From the NCBI GenBank assembly GCA_949282345.1, contig CASDOQ010000028.1:1-36148 (forward strand): a stretch of DNA of 36,148 bases. The letters run 5' to 3'. This document shows positions 9,063 through 16,423 of the stretch, piece by piece. Each line of letters opens with the position of its first letter. The first letter of the stretch is position 1. The notes below the pieces were generated by a model. It was given only the letters and a program-made list of their open reading frames with translations, made no database searches and was not told the origin of the DNA. The DNA comes from an uncultured bacterium (GTDB taxonomy: Bacteria > Bacillota > Clostridia > Oscillospirales > CAG-272). Both the position numbers and the translations under genes were made by a program.

Positions 9063-10225
9063 TTTCTGACCTCCTCTTTCTTACAGGCGACGTGGGTGCC
9101 TTGCGCGATGACGGTGATATGGTCACGGTCCGCATCGGGGGAACCGACAACGGCGCCGGGTTCAATAACGACATCGCTGTCTATGATCGCATAATAGATC
9201 TTGGCACCCTCGCCGATATGCACGTCAGACATGATAACCGATTCGTGTATCTCCGCCCCGGATTCGACCAAGACACCGCCCGACAGGATCGAGTTGACCA
9301 CGATGCCGTCGACCGAGGTTCCCTCGGAGATCATCGAATTCCGGATGATCGCGCTGTCCCCCACGAACTGCGGCGGCCGCGCCGTGTTTCGGGAATAGAT
9401 ACGGAAATCGCGGTCCCCCTGCCGGAGGATCGACTCCTCGCCGAGCAGATCCATGTTGGCCTCCCACAGACTGCTGATGGTACCGACGTCTTTCCAGTAT
9501 CCCGAGAAAGGATAGGAGAAGAGGCGCTCGCCTGAAGCTAAGAGACTGGGGATGATATTTTTACCGAAGTCGTTTTGCGAGGTGGGGTCGGCTTCATCTT
9601 TTTCCAGATATTCAACCAGCGTTTCTGTGTTGAATATGTAGATTCCCATTGAAGCCTGATTGTTTTTCGGTTTTTTCGGTTTCTCCTCAAATTCGTAAAT
9701 GCTGCCGTCCGGGTTGGTATTGCAGATCCCGAACCGGCTCGCCTCCTGCATCGGGACCGTGATGGTGGCGACCGTGCAGCGCGCGTTGTTCTTCTTGTGC
9801 GCGGCAAGCATGGCCGAATAATCCATCTTATAAATATGGTCACCCGAGAGGATGAGCACATAGTCGGGATGGTACTGACGGATGAAGTTCAGATTCTGAT
9901 AGATGGCATTGGCGGTTCCCTTATACCAATCGGAATGCTTGTTCCCCTGATACGGCGGCAGAACCGAAAGGCCGCCGCGCGAACGGTCGAGATCCCACGG
10001 CGCGCCGTTTCCGATATACTCGTTAAGGGCGAGCGGCTGATACTGCGTCAGAACCCCGACGGTATCGATCCCTGAATTGATACAGTTTGAGAGCGGGAAG
10101 TCAATGATGCGATACTTCCCGCCGAAGCTGACTGCCGGTTTCGCCGTATGTTTGGTAAGGTCATACAGACGGCTCCCCTGTCCGCCTGCCAGGAGCATTG
10201 CGATACATTCTTTTTTGAAGTACAT
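9059..10225 (-). CDS. glgC: Glucose-1-phosphate adenylyltransferase (ADP-glucose pyrophosphorylase)
   Basis: The committed step of glycogen synthesis: glucose-1-phosphate plus ATP to ADP-glucose. The 388-residue protein has the nucleotidyltransferase loop [10 protein letters not shown] at residues 11-20, the [20 protein letters not shown] block, the [11 protein letters not shown] motif, the EFEEKPKKP motif, and a C-terminal beta-helix domain. The start at 10225 has GGAGGA seven bases upstream. It lies 77 bases after glgB and overlaps glgD by four bases. I see no separate promoter in the 77-base gap, only an imperfect hairpin at about 10265-10281. Confidence 0.96.
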   Translation of the reverse strand: MYFKKECIAMLLAGGQGSRLYDLTKHTAKPAVSFGGKYRIIDFPLSNCINSGIDTVGVLTQYQPLALNEYIGNGAPWDLDRSRGGLSVLPPYQGNKHSDWYKGTANAIYQNLNFIRQYHPDYVLILSGDHIYKMDYSAMLAAHKKNNARCTVATITVPMQEASRFGICNTNPDGSIYEFEEKPKKPKNNQASMGIYIFNTETLVEYLEKDEADPTSQNDFGKNIIPSLLASGERLFSYPFSGYWKDVGTISSLWEANMDLLGEESILRQGDRDFRIYSRNTARPPQFVGDSAIIRNSMISEGTSVDGIVVNSILSGGVLVESGAEIHESVIMSDVHIGEGAKIYYAIIDSDVVIEPGAVVGSPDADRDHITVIAQGTHVACKKEEVRK

Positions 10226-10302
10226 ACGAGAATCCTCCGATACAGAATAATATAATCAGACAAAGGTTCCGCACCGGACCCTTTGCAGAGTTCCGATACG
10301 AT

Positions 10303-12186
10303 TCAGACCGTAGCCGTAGGGAAAGCGGGGCGGAACACGGCCCCCGAAAACGCACCGAGGGTCACCTCAAGAACCGGCGCCTCCTCGCTGCCGCACAAAG
10401 CGGTACGCACATCGCCGCCCCCGGCCGCCGTGGAAAAGACGCACTCGAGTTTTTCTCCGGGAGAAAGCGGGATCTGCAGGGTCTGCTCAACGCCGGAAAA
10501 ACTGACAGCCACCGTCAGAGATCCGCCGGAAAGCGCATGACGGCGGAAAACGACCAGATTCTTTTCGGCTTCATCGGGCAGGATCCATGAAAATCCGGCA
10601 GGCTGAAAGTCGATCTCGTAGAGCGCGGGAGACTCCAGATAAAAGCGGTTGAGTGCCGCTACATATTCCCGCAGAGCCGCGTGCTTTTCATATTTCAGCA
10701 TGAACCATTCCAAACTCTCCTTGTAGTTCCACTCGGAAAACTGACCGTATTCGGTCCCCATGAAGAGCAGTTTTTTCCCCGGGAAGGTCATGATAAAGAG
10801 CATGGCCACACGGAACTGCGCAAACTTGTCTTCGTAACTGCCATACATCTTGTTGAGGAAAGAGCCCTTGCCGTGAACGACCTCGTCGTGCGAGATCGGA
10901 AGGACGTAGTTCTCGGAGAAGGCATAGGTCACCGGAAAATTCAACGCGTAGTGGCAATTTTTGCGGCCGATCGGGTCGGTTTTCAAATAGGCGTACAGAT
11001 CGTTGGCAAAGCCCATATTCCACTTCAGATTAAAGCCGAGCCCGCCCTCTGAAACGGGTTTCGTGATACGCGGATAGGCAGTCGATTCCTCCGCGATCAT
11101 CAAAGCGTCCGGGAACGCTGAAAATACTGCCGTGTTCAGTTTGCGGAAGAAGGCCTCGGCTTCCAGGTTCCGGTTGTTCCCGTAAATATTCGGGATCCAC
11201 TCCCCCGGCTCCCGGTCGTAATCGAGATAGAGCATGGCAGCCACGGCGTCGACCCGCAGTCCGTCAACGTGATATTCCCGGAGCCAGAAAAGCGCGTTGG
11301 AGACCAAAAAGCTCTGGACTTCCTCTCTCCCGACGTCAAAGTAGCGGGTGCCCCAGGAGCGGGACTCCATCCGGTCTTCTCCCTGATATTCATAGAGCGG
11401 ATGGCCGTCAAACTCGTAAAGCCCCCATTCGTCCTTCGGAAAATGAGCGGGGACCCAGTCCATGATCACCCCGACGCCGCCGGCGTGGAGTTTGTCCACG
11501 AATGCACGGAACTCATCCGGCGTGCCGTACCGCCCGGTCGGTGCGTAATACGCCCCCACCTGATAGCCCCAGGAGCCGTCAAAGGGATACTCCGTGATCG
11601 GGAGAAGTTCTACGTGCGTATAGCCCATGTATTTGACGTAGGCAAGCAGGGCGTCGGCAAGTTCGGCATAGGAAAGAACGCGCCCGTCCTCGTGACGGGC
11701 AAAAGAGCCGAGATGAACCTCGTAAATATTCAGCGGGGCAGCGATATAGCTGCCCTCGCGGGCGGTCACGGTACGGCGGCGGTGCGCCATCCAGTCCTCA
11801 TCCCTGAAACGATATTCGGAATCTCCGACAAGAAGTGAGGCGCCGTCGCTCCCCCCGACCGAGGCGAACGCATACGGGTCCCCCTTGTAGCGGCTGATCC
11901 CTTCCGAGACCACACGAAATTTATATTTCTGCCCCCGGTAGTCTTCGGAGGCGGTAAAGATGAGTTCAAAAACGCCACGTTCGGTCACGCGGGTGAGCTC
12001 GAGGCCGCTGCCCCATCCGCAAAAATCCGATACGAGATACACGCCCTCTGCACGGGGAGCGAAAACGCGGAAGGTGTAGGTAAAGACCCCGTCAGCCCGA
12101 AAGACGTGAGCCCCGAGATACCGGTATGCACTGTCGCTGGTTCCCTGATGGAAATAATAGGGAGCCATATCGTTCGTCAGATCCAT
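10303..12186 (-). CDS. glgB: 1,4-alpha-glucan branching enzyme
   Basis: A GH13 branching enzyme of 627 residues that makes alpha-1,6 branches in glycogen. The N-terminal CBM48-like domain (about 25-120, FRVFAPRAEGVYLVSDFCGW) precedes the barrel. The catalytic motifs are DWVPAHFP (243-250), GLRVDA with the nucleophile Asp313, IAEEST with Glu366, and ISHDEVVHGKGS with His-Asp 433-434. It is the first gene of the glycogen operon; the start has an AGGAAGG site upstream and lies 59 bases after the stop of yabQ. No terminator separates it from yabQ, so read-through from the spore genes is possible. Confidence 0.96.
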   Translation of the reverse strand: MDLTNDMAPYYFHQGTSDSAYRYLGAHVFRADGVFTYTFRVFAPRAEGVYLVSDFCGWGSGLELTRVTERGVFELIFTASEDYRGQKYKFRVVSEGISRYKGDPYAFASVGGSDGASLLVGDSEYRFRDEDWMAHRRRTVTAREGSYIAAPLNIYEVHLGSFARHEDGRVLSYAELADALLAYVKYMGYTHVELLPITEYPFDGSWGYQVGAYYAPTGRYGTPDEFRAFVDKLHAGGVGVIMDWVPAHFPKDEWGLYEFDGHPLYEYQGEDRMESRSWGTRYFDVGREEVQSFLVSNALFWLREYHVDGLRVDAVAAMLYLDYDREPGEWIPNIYGNNRNLEAEAFFRKLNTAVFSAFPDALMIAEESTAYPRITKPVSEGGLGFNLKWNMGFANDLYAYLKTDPIGRKNCHYALNFPVTYAFSENYVLPISHDEVVHGKGSFLNKMYGSYEDKFAQFRVAMLFIMTFPGKKLLFMGTEYGQFSEWNYKESLEWFMLKYEKHAALREYVAALNRFYLESPALYEIDFQPAGFSWILPDEAEKNLVVFRRHALSGGSLTVAVSFSGVEQTLQIPLSPGEKLECVFSTAAGGGDVRTALCGSEEAPVLEVTLGAFSGAVFRPAFPTATV

Positions 12187-12210
12187 GCGGCACCTTCCTT
12201 TCTTATCCGT

Positions 12211-12216
12211 AGTATA
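12211..12216 (-). promoter_or_regulatory. Possible -10 element of the glycogen operon promoter
   Basis: On the minus strand TATACT lies 25 bases upstream of the glgB start. No good -35 hexamer is found 17 bases further up, so this is only a candidate. I looked for a sigma-E type promoter, since glycogen operons can be sporulation-controlled, and did not find a convincing one. Confidence 0.3.
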
Positions 12217-12245
12217 AACCCCAACGGAGGAACCATACGGAAAAC

Positions 12246-12857
12246 TCAGCGGGGAATTTTTTCATAAATTACCGAAGGCTGCAAAAGCGCAATCTCGCGG
12301 CGCATATACTTTCTTCTTTTAAACTTCATTAAAATTATAACACAATGATTTTTAAGAAGCAAGAAAACGACCCGAAATAGCGATAAAATTTTACAAAAGA
12401 TGCAAAGAGACAGATCCAGAACCGGTAAAAACGCCACCGAAAGGAAGTAAAGGAGCGCGAAACGGCCAAAGAGGAGCAAAAAATTGAAAGCGCGCCGCAC
12501 GGTCGCGCCGGGATAGCGGCAAAACAAAAAGAACCCGCCCCCGGCAGAAACCAGAATGAAAAGACGCGGGATCCCATCGTGGAAGCAATAAAGAAAGACC
12601 GCAAAAGCCGCCGCCGCGATCAGAAAAAATCCGACGTCACCGAAAAAGCGGAGAAGCAAAAAAAGACGTCTCCCCACCGGGGTCGATCTTCGGGGACGGA
12701 ATCGAGCGGCACGCCGGGGGAGTCTTTCCCACGGGATGGGATGCGAGGCCCCGCCGGGGAGAAAAAGAGCGGCGACGCAAAGAAGAAAATCATACAAAGC
12801 GCCAAGCGCCATACCGAACAGGAAAGCGTATCCCGTCAGCAGGGCTAATGCCCGCAT
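12246..12857 (-). CDS. yabQ: Spore cortex biosynthesis membrane protein YabQ
   Basis: A polytopic membrane protein of 203 residues resembling YabQ, needed for spore cortex formation in Bacillus. It starts with a hydrophobic segment ending MALGALYDFLL, a YabQ-like opening, then an Arg/Pro-rich loop, four more hydrophobic stretches (about 70-175) and a basic tail. Identification rests on this topology and on its place directly after yabP. I chose the ATG at 12857 because GGAGG lies five bases before it; the ATG at 12869, overlapping the yabP stop, would add four residues. The divIC gene that follows yabQ in Bacillus is absent; glgB follows instead. The sequence is less conserved than that of its neighbours. 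Confidence 0.8.
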   Translation of the reverse strand: MRALALLTGYAFLFGMALGALYDFLLCVAALFLPGGASHPIPWERLPRRAARFRPRRSTPVGRRLFLLLRFFGDVGFFLIAAAAFAVFLYCFHDGIPRLFILVSAGGGFFLFCRYPGATVRRAFNFLLLFGRFALLYFLSVAFLPVLDLSLCIFCKILSLFRVVFLLLKNHCVIILMKFKRRKYMRREIALLQPSVIYEKIPR

Positions 12858-12868
12858 GGAAACCTCCA

Positions 12869-13174
12869 TCAGCCGAACAGCCTCCGGAAAAAGCCGCCCC
12901 TCGCCTCCTGACGGTCGGCATAGTAAAGAGCCGTGATCTCTCCCTCGATCCGAACTTCCCCGCTCTCAAGAGAAAGGCGCTTGACATGCAGATCCTTCCC
13001 CTCCACGCCGAGCGGGCCGGCCACCGTCTGCAACGCGACGTATTCCTCGTCAAAACGGCCGACGTCGGTCACGCCGTTCAGCGTCAGGACCTGCCGGTCG
13101 CGCAGTTCGAGCTCGTGCTTCTTCTCCTGCCGCGGCAGCGTGTCGGCCTGCAGGATCGGTTTTTCTGTATTCAT
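12869..13174 (-). CDS. yabP: Sporulation protein YabP
   Basis: A 101-residue member of the YabP/YqfC family of spore cortex/coat assembly proteins. The conserved core is clear: HELELRDRQVLTLNGVTDVGRFDEE, read as a strand-rich domain, followed by IEGEITALYYAD and a C-terminal GGFFRRLFG. The start has GGAGG six bases upstream. It is separated from rqcP by 83 bases that hold a hairpin terminator, and overlaps the coding frame of yabQ if the longer YabQ start is used. The family is expressed in the mother cell under sigma-E in Bacillus; a matching promoter candidate is listed separately. Confidence 0.92.
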   Translation of the reverse strand: MNTEKPILQADTLPRQEKKHELELRDRQVLTLNGVTDVGRFDEEYVALQTVAGPLGVEGKDLHVKRLSLESGEVRIEGEITALYYADRQEARGGFFRRLFG

Positions 13175-13221
13175 AACTTTCCTCCGCAGATTTTTGCGGC
13201 CCGGGAGTCCCGAAATCCGCT

Positions 13222-13254
13222 AAAAAAAATATATGCAGCCGAAGCTGCATATAT
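13222..13254 (-). terminator. Hairpin terminator between rqcP and yabP
   Basis: On the minus strand an 11-bp perfect stem with a TTCG tetraloop (13229-13239 paired with 13244-13254) is followed by at least seven T. It begins four bases after the rqcP stop, so it should end the hup-rqcP transcript before yabP. Confidence 0.82.
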
Positions 13255-13256
13255 TC
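13228..13256 (-). promoter_or_regulatory. Candidate sigma-E-like promoter for yabP-yabQ
   Basis: On the minus strand GAATATA (13256-13250) and CATATATT (13235-13228) are separated by 14 bases. They match the sigma-E consensus (KMATATT, CATACAHT) with one mismatch each. The start point would fall near 13220, about 45 bases before the yabP ATG. The match lies within the terminator hairpin, so chance similarity from its AT-rich arms cannot be excluded. Confidence 0.4.
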
Positions 13257-13257
13257 G

Positions 13258-13503
13258 CTATTCGGAAAGCACCTCGTACATCTCGGGGGCATCGGCCTTG
13301 CGGGTGGTCTCCCGCACGTCTGTCACACGGATGCTGAGGGTACGTGAGCCGAAACTCACCTCGATGATATCGCCCGCTTTTACCTCATAGGATGCCTTGG
13401 CGAGCCGTCCGTTCACACGGACGTGGGAAGCGTCGCACGCATCGTTGGCGACCGTACGCCGCTTGATGATACGCGCTACCTTCAGGTACTTGTCAAGACG
13501 CAT
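13258..13503 (-). CDS. rqcP: S4-domain RNA-binding protein RqcP (YabO)
   Basis: An 81-residue S4 RNA-binding protein of the YabO/RqcP group, which works with RqcH in ribosome-associated quality control, adding alanine tails to stalled nascent chains. The S4 motif covers residues 1-50 (MRLDKYLKVARIIKRRT, then VRVNGRLAKASYEVKAGDII). The ATG overlaps the hup TAA by one base (TAATG), so translation is coupled. The hup-rqcP order between mazG and yabP is usual for Clostridia. Confidence 0.93.
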   Translation of the reverse strand: MRLDKYLKVARIIKRRTVANDACDASHVRVNGRLAKASYEVKAGDIIEVSFGSRTLSIRVTDVRETTRKADAPEMYEVLSE

Positions 13504-13778
13504 TAACCGTTAACGGCATCCTTCAACGTCTGGCTGGGAGAAAAAGAGGGACGGCGGCAGGCTTCGATCTGGATCTTTTCGCCCGTTGCGGGATTGCGGC
13601 CTTCTCTCGCGGCGCACTCCTTGGCTTCAAAAGTACCGAAGCCGATCAGCTGGACCTTGTCTCCGTCAGAAAGAGCACCGGTGATGGCACCGAACACAGC
13701 ATCAATTGCCGCCTCTGCATCCTTCTTCTTCATAGCGGTTTCTTTGGCAACGACATCGATAAGTTGAGTTTTGTTCAT
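13503..13778 (-). CDS. hup: HU family DNA-binding protein
   Basis: A 91-residue histone-like protein that binds and bends DNA as a dimer. It has the HU pattern: MNKTQLIDVVAKET, then VQLIGFGTFE, and the arm signature GRNPATGEKI. I chose the ATG at 13778, which gives the normal length and has AAAAGGATGG upstream; an ATG seven codons earlier would place the start in the leader. The C-terminus (EACRRPSFSPSQTLKDAVNG) is typical apart from serine-rich substitutions. It has its own strong promoter and is the first gene of a two-gene transcript. Confidence 0.96.
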   Translation of the reverse strand: MNKTQLIDVVAKETAMKKKDAEAAIDAVFGAITGALSDGDKVQLIGFGTFEAKECAAREGRNPATGEKIQIEACRRPSFSPSQTLKDAVNG

Positions 13779-13838
13779 GATATTTACCATCCTTTTCAAT
13801 AACTTGCAGCATATGATATGATATGCAATGTTGCCTAT

Positions 13839-13867
13839 AGTATACCGTATTCGGTCATTATTTTCAA
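13839..13867 (-). promoter_or_regulatory. Sigma-A promoter of hup-rqcP
   Basis: On the minus strand TTGAAA (13867-13862), a 17-base spacer and TATACT (13844-13839). The expected start near 13832 leaves a leader of about 54 bases that contains three tandem ATATG units (13811-13825, plus-strand reading). Confidence 0.85.
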
Positions 13868-13901
13868 TAGTTTTTGAAAAATTCGCGTTTTTTCGTCATT
13901 T

Positions 13902-13951
13902 TGCATAATTTTATTTCCGACAACGGCAAAAATGAAAAGAAAAATTATGCA
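13902..13951. repeat. 11-bp perfect inverted repeat upstream of hup promoter
   Basis: TGCATAATTTT (13902-13912) and its exact complement AAAATTATGCA (13941-13951) flank 28 bases. The pair lies between the mazG stop and the hup promoter, beginning 35 bases upstream of the -35 box. It lacks the GC-rich stem and T-run of a terminator, so it is more likely a binding site or an AT-rich upstream element. Confidence 0.6.
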
Positions 13952-13963
13952 TTATGGATCGAT

Positions 13964-14734
13964 TCAGCGTCCAGCCGCCGGGGATACCCGTTCCTCATCC
14001 GCACGCACCCGGGCGGAAAGCGCGTCGCAGGCGCGGCTCAGCGCGGCCTCGCAATCGATCCCGGCCGCCCCGAAAAAGGCGACGGAGGAGAGAAGAAATT
14101 CTCCGGCCGTCTGCTCATTGACCGCCGCCCCGGCCGGCAGGGGATTGGCGCTTCCGCCTACTATGTATGCATCAAGGGCAGAAGCGGATGCGCCTCTCAG
14201 CTTTTCCGCATATTTTTGCGCGCGCAAAAGCGCTGGAAGCGCGGCGGGAACCGAAACCAGGCGCTCGGAAAGCGTTTTCCGCTTTTTTTCAAGGCTCTTG
14301 GATTCCTCCCACGCCGCCAGCGTTTCGTCGGCGTCGGCATCGCCGAAGACGTGCGGGTGACGCCGGATCATTTTTTCAGCTTCCTCCGAAACGACGTCCC
14401 GCATCGTAAAATGCCCCGCCCCCGTCTCGATCGAAGCGTGGAACAGGATCTGGAAAAGCAGATCCCCGAGCTCTTCTTTCAGATTTTCAGGGTCGTTCGT
14501 ATCGATGGCTTCCAATACTTCGTAGGTCTCTTCCAAGAGATACCGGCGCAGCGTGTCGTGCGTCTGTACGCGATCCCACGGGCATCCGTCCTCCGAGCGC
14601 AGGCGTTCGACAATGGCGCAAAGGTCGGAAAACGTATAGTTTTCTTTACCTAATTTAAAATTGAATCGATCTTTTCGCGCGTTTTTTTCGTTTTCCTCCG
14701 CAGAAACGGTGGGATCTTTTGTAACGTCCGGCAT
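13964..14734 (-). CDS. mazG: MazG nucleotide pyrophosphohydrolase
   Basis: A 256-residue NTP pyrophosphohydrolase that sanitises nucleotide pools. The first MazG domain is complete: CPWDRVQTHDTLRRYLLEETYE (about 51-72) with the ExxE pair, then LKEELGDLLFQILFHA (about 85-100) with the second acidic pair. The C-terminal half keeps the LLRAQKYAEK start of the second MazG domain but its acidic helices are largely lost. The start at 14734 has GAGGAG upstream; the frame runs into the previous gene. It lies four bases after the flippase gene. The YabN methylase domain found in Bacillus is absent. Confidence 0.92.
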   Translation of the reverse strand: MPDVTKDPTVSAEENEKNARKDRFNFKLGKENYTFSDLCAIVERLRSEDGCPWDRVQTHDTLRRYLLEETYEVLEAIDTNDPENLKEELGDLLFQILFHASIETGAGHFTMRDVVSEEAEKMIRRHPHVFGDADADETLAAWEESKSLEKKRKTLSERLVSVPAALPALLRAQKYAEKLRGASASALDAYIVGGSANPLPAGAAVNEQTAGEFLLSSVAFFGAAGIDCEAALSRACDALSARVRADEERVSPAAGR

Positions 14735-14738
14735 AGGG

Positions 14739-16403
14739 TCACTCCTCTTTTGATACAGGTGTTTTACGCAAAAATTTTCCGATCCGCCCGCCAAAAGGCA
14801 GGAAGGAAAGGTCCTCCCTGGTGATACATCCTCCGGGAAGGATCACAAATCCGTAGAGCAATACCGCAAAGAACAAAGCGAAAACCAGAGCGACGGCAGA
14901 CGGCAGGCGCGTCACGGCAAAGCCGTAAACCCCATAGGCGCCCGCCGCGGCGCTCAGCGAACCGAGCAGGGGAAGCAGAAAACTGTGCTGAACATCGAGC
15001 TTCAGATCTATGCGGCGGAACAGGAAGAAGCAATTGAGCAGCACCGCCGTCACGTAGAACAAGAGCGTGCTGAGCGGAGCGCCGAGCGCGCCGATGCGCG
15101 GCGTGAAGAAAAAGAGAGAAACGAGTTTGACCGCCACGCCGGCGCTCATCGAGACGATCGGCTTTCCCTGACGGCCACAAGCCTGAAGCGATGCGTTGGT
15201 CACCGCGAGCATCGCCAGCGGAAAGACCGAAAGGGCAAGGACCGAAAGCGGGCCGCCCGCGCGGAGAGCCATATCGGCATCTCCGAGGAAGACGACCGAA
15301 AGGATCGGACGGGCAAGAATGCTCATACCGAGCGAAGCCGGCAACGACAGGATCGCCGCGATGCGCAGGGCGGAAGCAATGATCGATTCGGCTTCTTCCT
15401 GCCGTCCTCCGGCACGCGCCGCCGTGATATAGGGCACGATCGCACAACAGATCGGATAGATCAGTACGGCCGGCATATTGAAGAGGGTCACTGCCCCGGT
15501 CGAATAATCGGAAAAGACGGCTTTGGCAAGCGATGCATCCAGGTAATAGGCCGTGAGGAGCGGGCGCATCAGTTGTGAGTCGATCAGAGAAGAAAGGCTC
15601 ATGACCCCCGAGGTCAGTGCGATGGGCACCGCAATGGCGAGCAGTCGGAAGAGAATGCTCCGGGTGGATTCTGTCGATGCCGGGCTTTTCTCTTTCCCGG
15701 CGGCATTCTCCCCCGCCCCGTCCGAGGGAGCCGGGACCGTCAGCATTCCGCGGGCGGCATATCGGCGACGGACGGCGATCAGATACAGGGCCCCGAGCCC
15801 GATGCCGATGGTGATACCGAAAACCGAATAGGCCGCCGCCAGATGTGTTCCGGCAGATAGCCGACGGCTGACGAGCGTTACGAACAAAAGGCCGAGCGCC
15901 ATCTTTCCGAACGCCTCGATCACCTCGGAAACCGCGGTCGGGGTCATGATCCCGAAGCCTTGATAATAGCCCCGGTAAACGCTGCACAGGCAGATAAAAA
16001 AGAGGGCGGGGGCAATGGCCAGCAGGCAGAGAAAGGAGTCACCGCCCGAATTGAGCGATGAGACAGGACGGGCCAGCGCCAGTAAAAGAGCCGTACCGAC
16101 CGCCCCTACGAGACCGATGACGGTCACGGAAACCGAAAAGATCCGTTGAACCGTCGATTCCTGCCCGGCGGCTCTTGCCCCTGAAACCATAACCGAGACC
16201 GCGACAGGGATCCCCGCCGTGGAGATCATATAGAGGAGCGTATAGACGGAATAAGCCGCATTGACGTTTGCCATCTCATCGCCGAGCATACGGTTCAACG
16301 GCACTTTATACAAAAAGCCGAAGATCTTGACGAGCAGATTGGCAACCGTCAGGATCAACACGCCGCCGACAAGGCCCTGACCGAACCGCTTCTTTTTTTC
16401 CAT
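14739..16403 (-). CDS. SpoVB/YabM-like polysaccharide flippase (MOP family)
   Basis: A membrane protein of 554 residues with about 14 hydrophobic helices, of the MATE-like MOP superfamily that includes MurJ, SpoVB and YabM and moves lipid-linked precursors across the membrane. Family features are GGVLILTVANLLVKIFGFLYK at the N-terminus, VNAAYSVYTLLYMISTAGIPVAVS, and CSVYRGYYQGF in the middle. The start at 16403 is an ATG with GGGGGTG before it; a TTG at 16427 overlaps mtaD. Its place before mazG and the yab genes matches yabM of Bacillus. A role in peptidoglycan or spore cortex precursor export is inferred. Confidence 0.9.
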   Translation of the reverse strand: MEKKKRFGQGLVGGVLILTVANLLVKIFGFLYKVPLNRMLGDEMANVNAAYSVYTLLYMISTAGIPVAVSVMVSGARAAGQESTVQRIFSVSVTVIGLVGAVGTALLLALARPVSSLNSGGDSFLCLLAIAPALFFICLCSVYRGYYQGFGIMTPTAVSEVIEAFGKMALGLLFVTLVSRRLSAGTHLAAAYSVFGITIGIGLGALYLIAVRRRYAARGMLTVPAPSDGAGENAAGKEKSPASTESTRSILFRLLAIAVPIALTSGVMSLSSLIDSQLMRPLLTAYYLDASLAKAVFSDYSTGAVTLFNMPAVLIYPICCAIVPYITAARAGGRQEEAESIIASALRIAAILSLPASLGMSILARPILSVVFLGDADMALRAGGPLSVLALSVFPLAMLAVTNASLQACGRQGKPIVSMSAGVAVKLVSLFFFTPRIGALGAPLSTLLFYVTAVLLNCFFLFRRIDLKLDVQHSFLLPLLGSLSAAAGAYGVYGFAVTRLPSAVALVFALFFAVLLYGFVILPGGCITREDLSFLPFGGRIGKFLRKTPVSKEE

Positions 16404-16423
16404 ACGACACCCCCGGACGAAAA

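Noticed and set aside
10262..10281. Hairpin between glgB and glgC as a terminator
   Set aside because: The stem has a mismatch and no T-run; it is unlikely to stop transcription.
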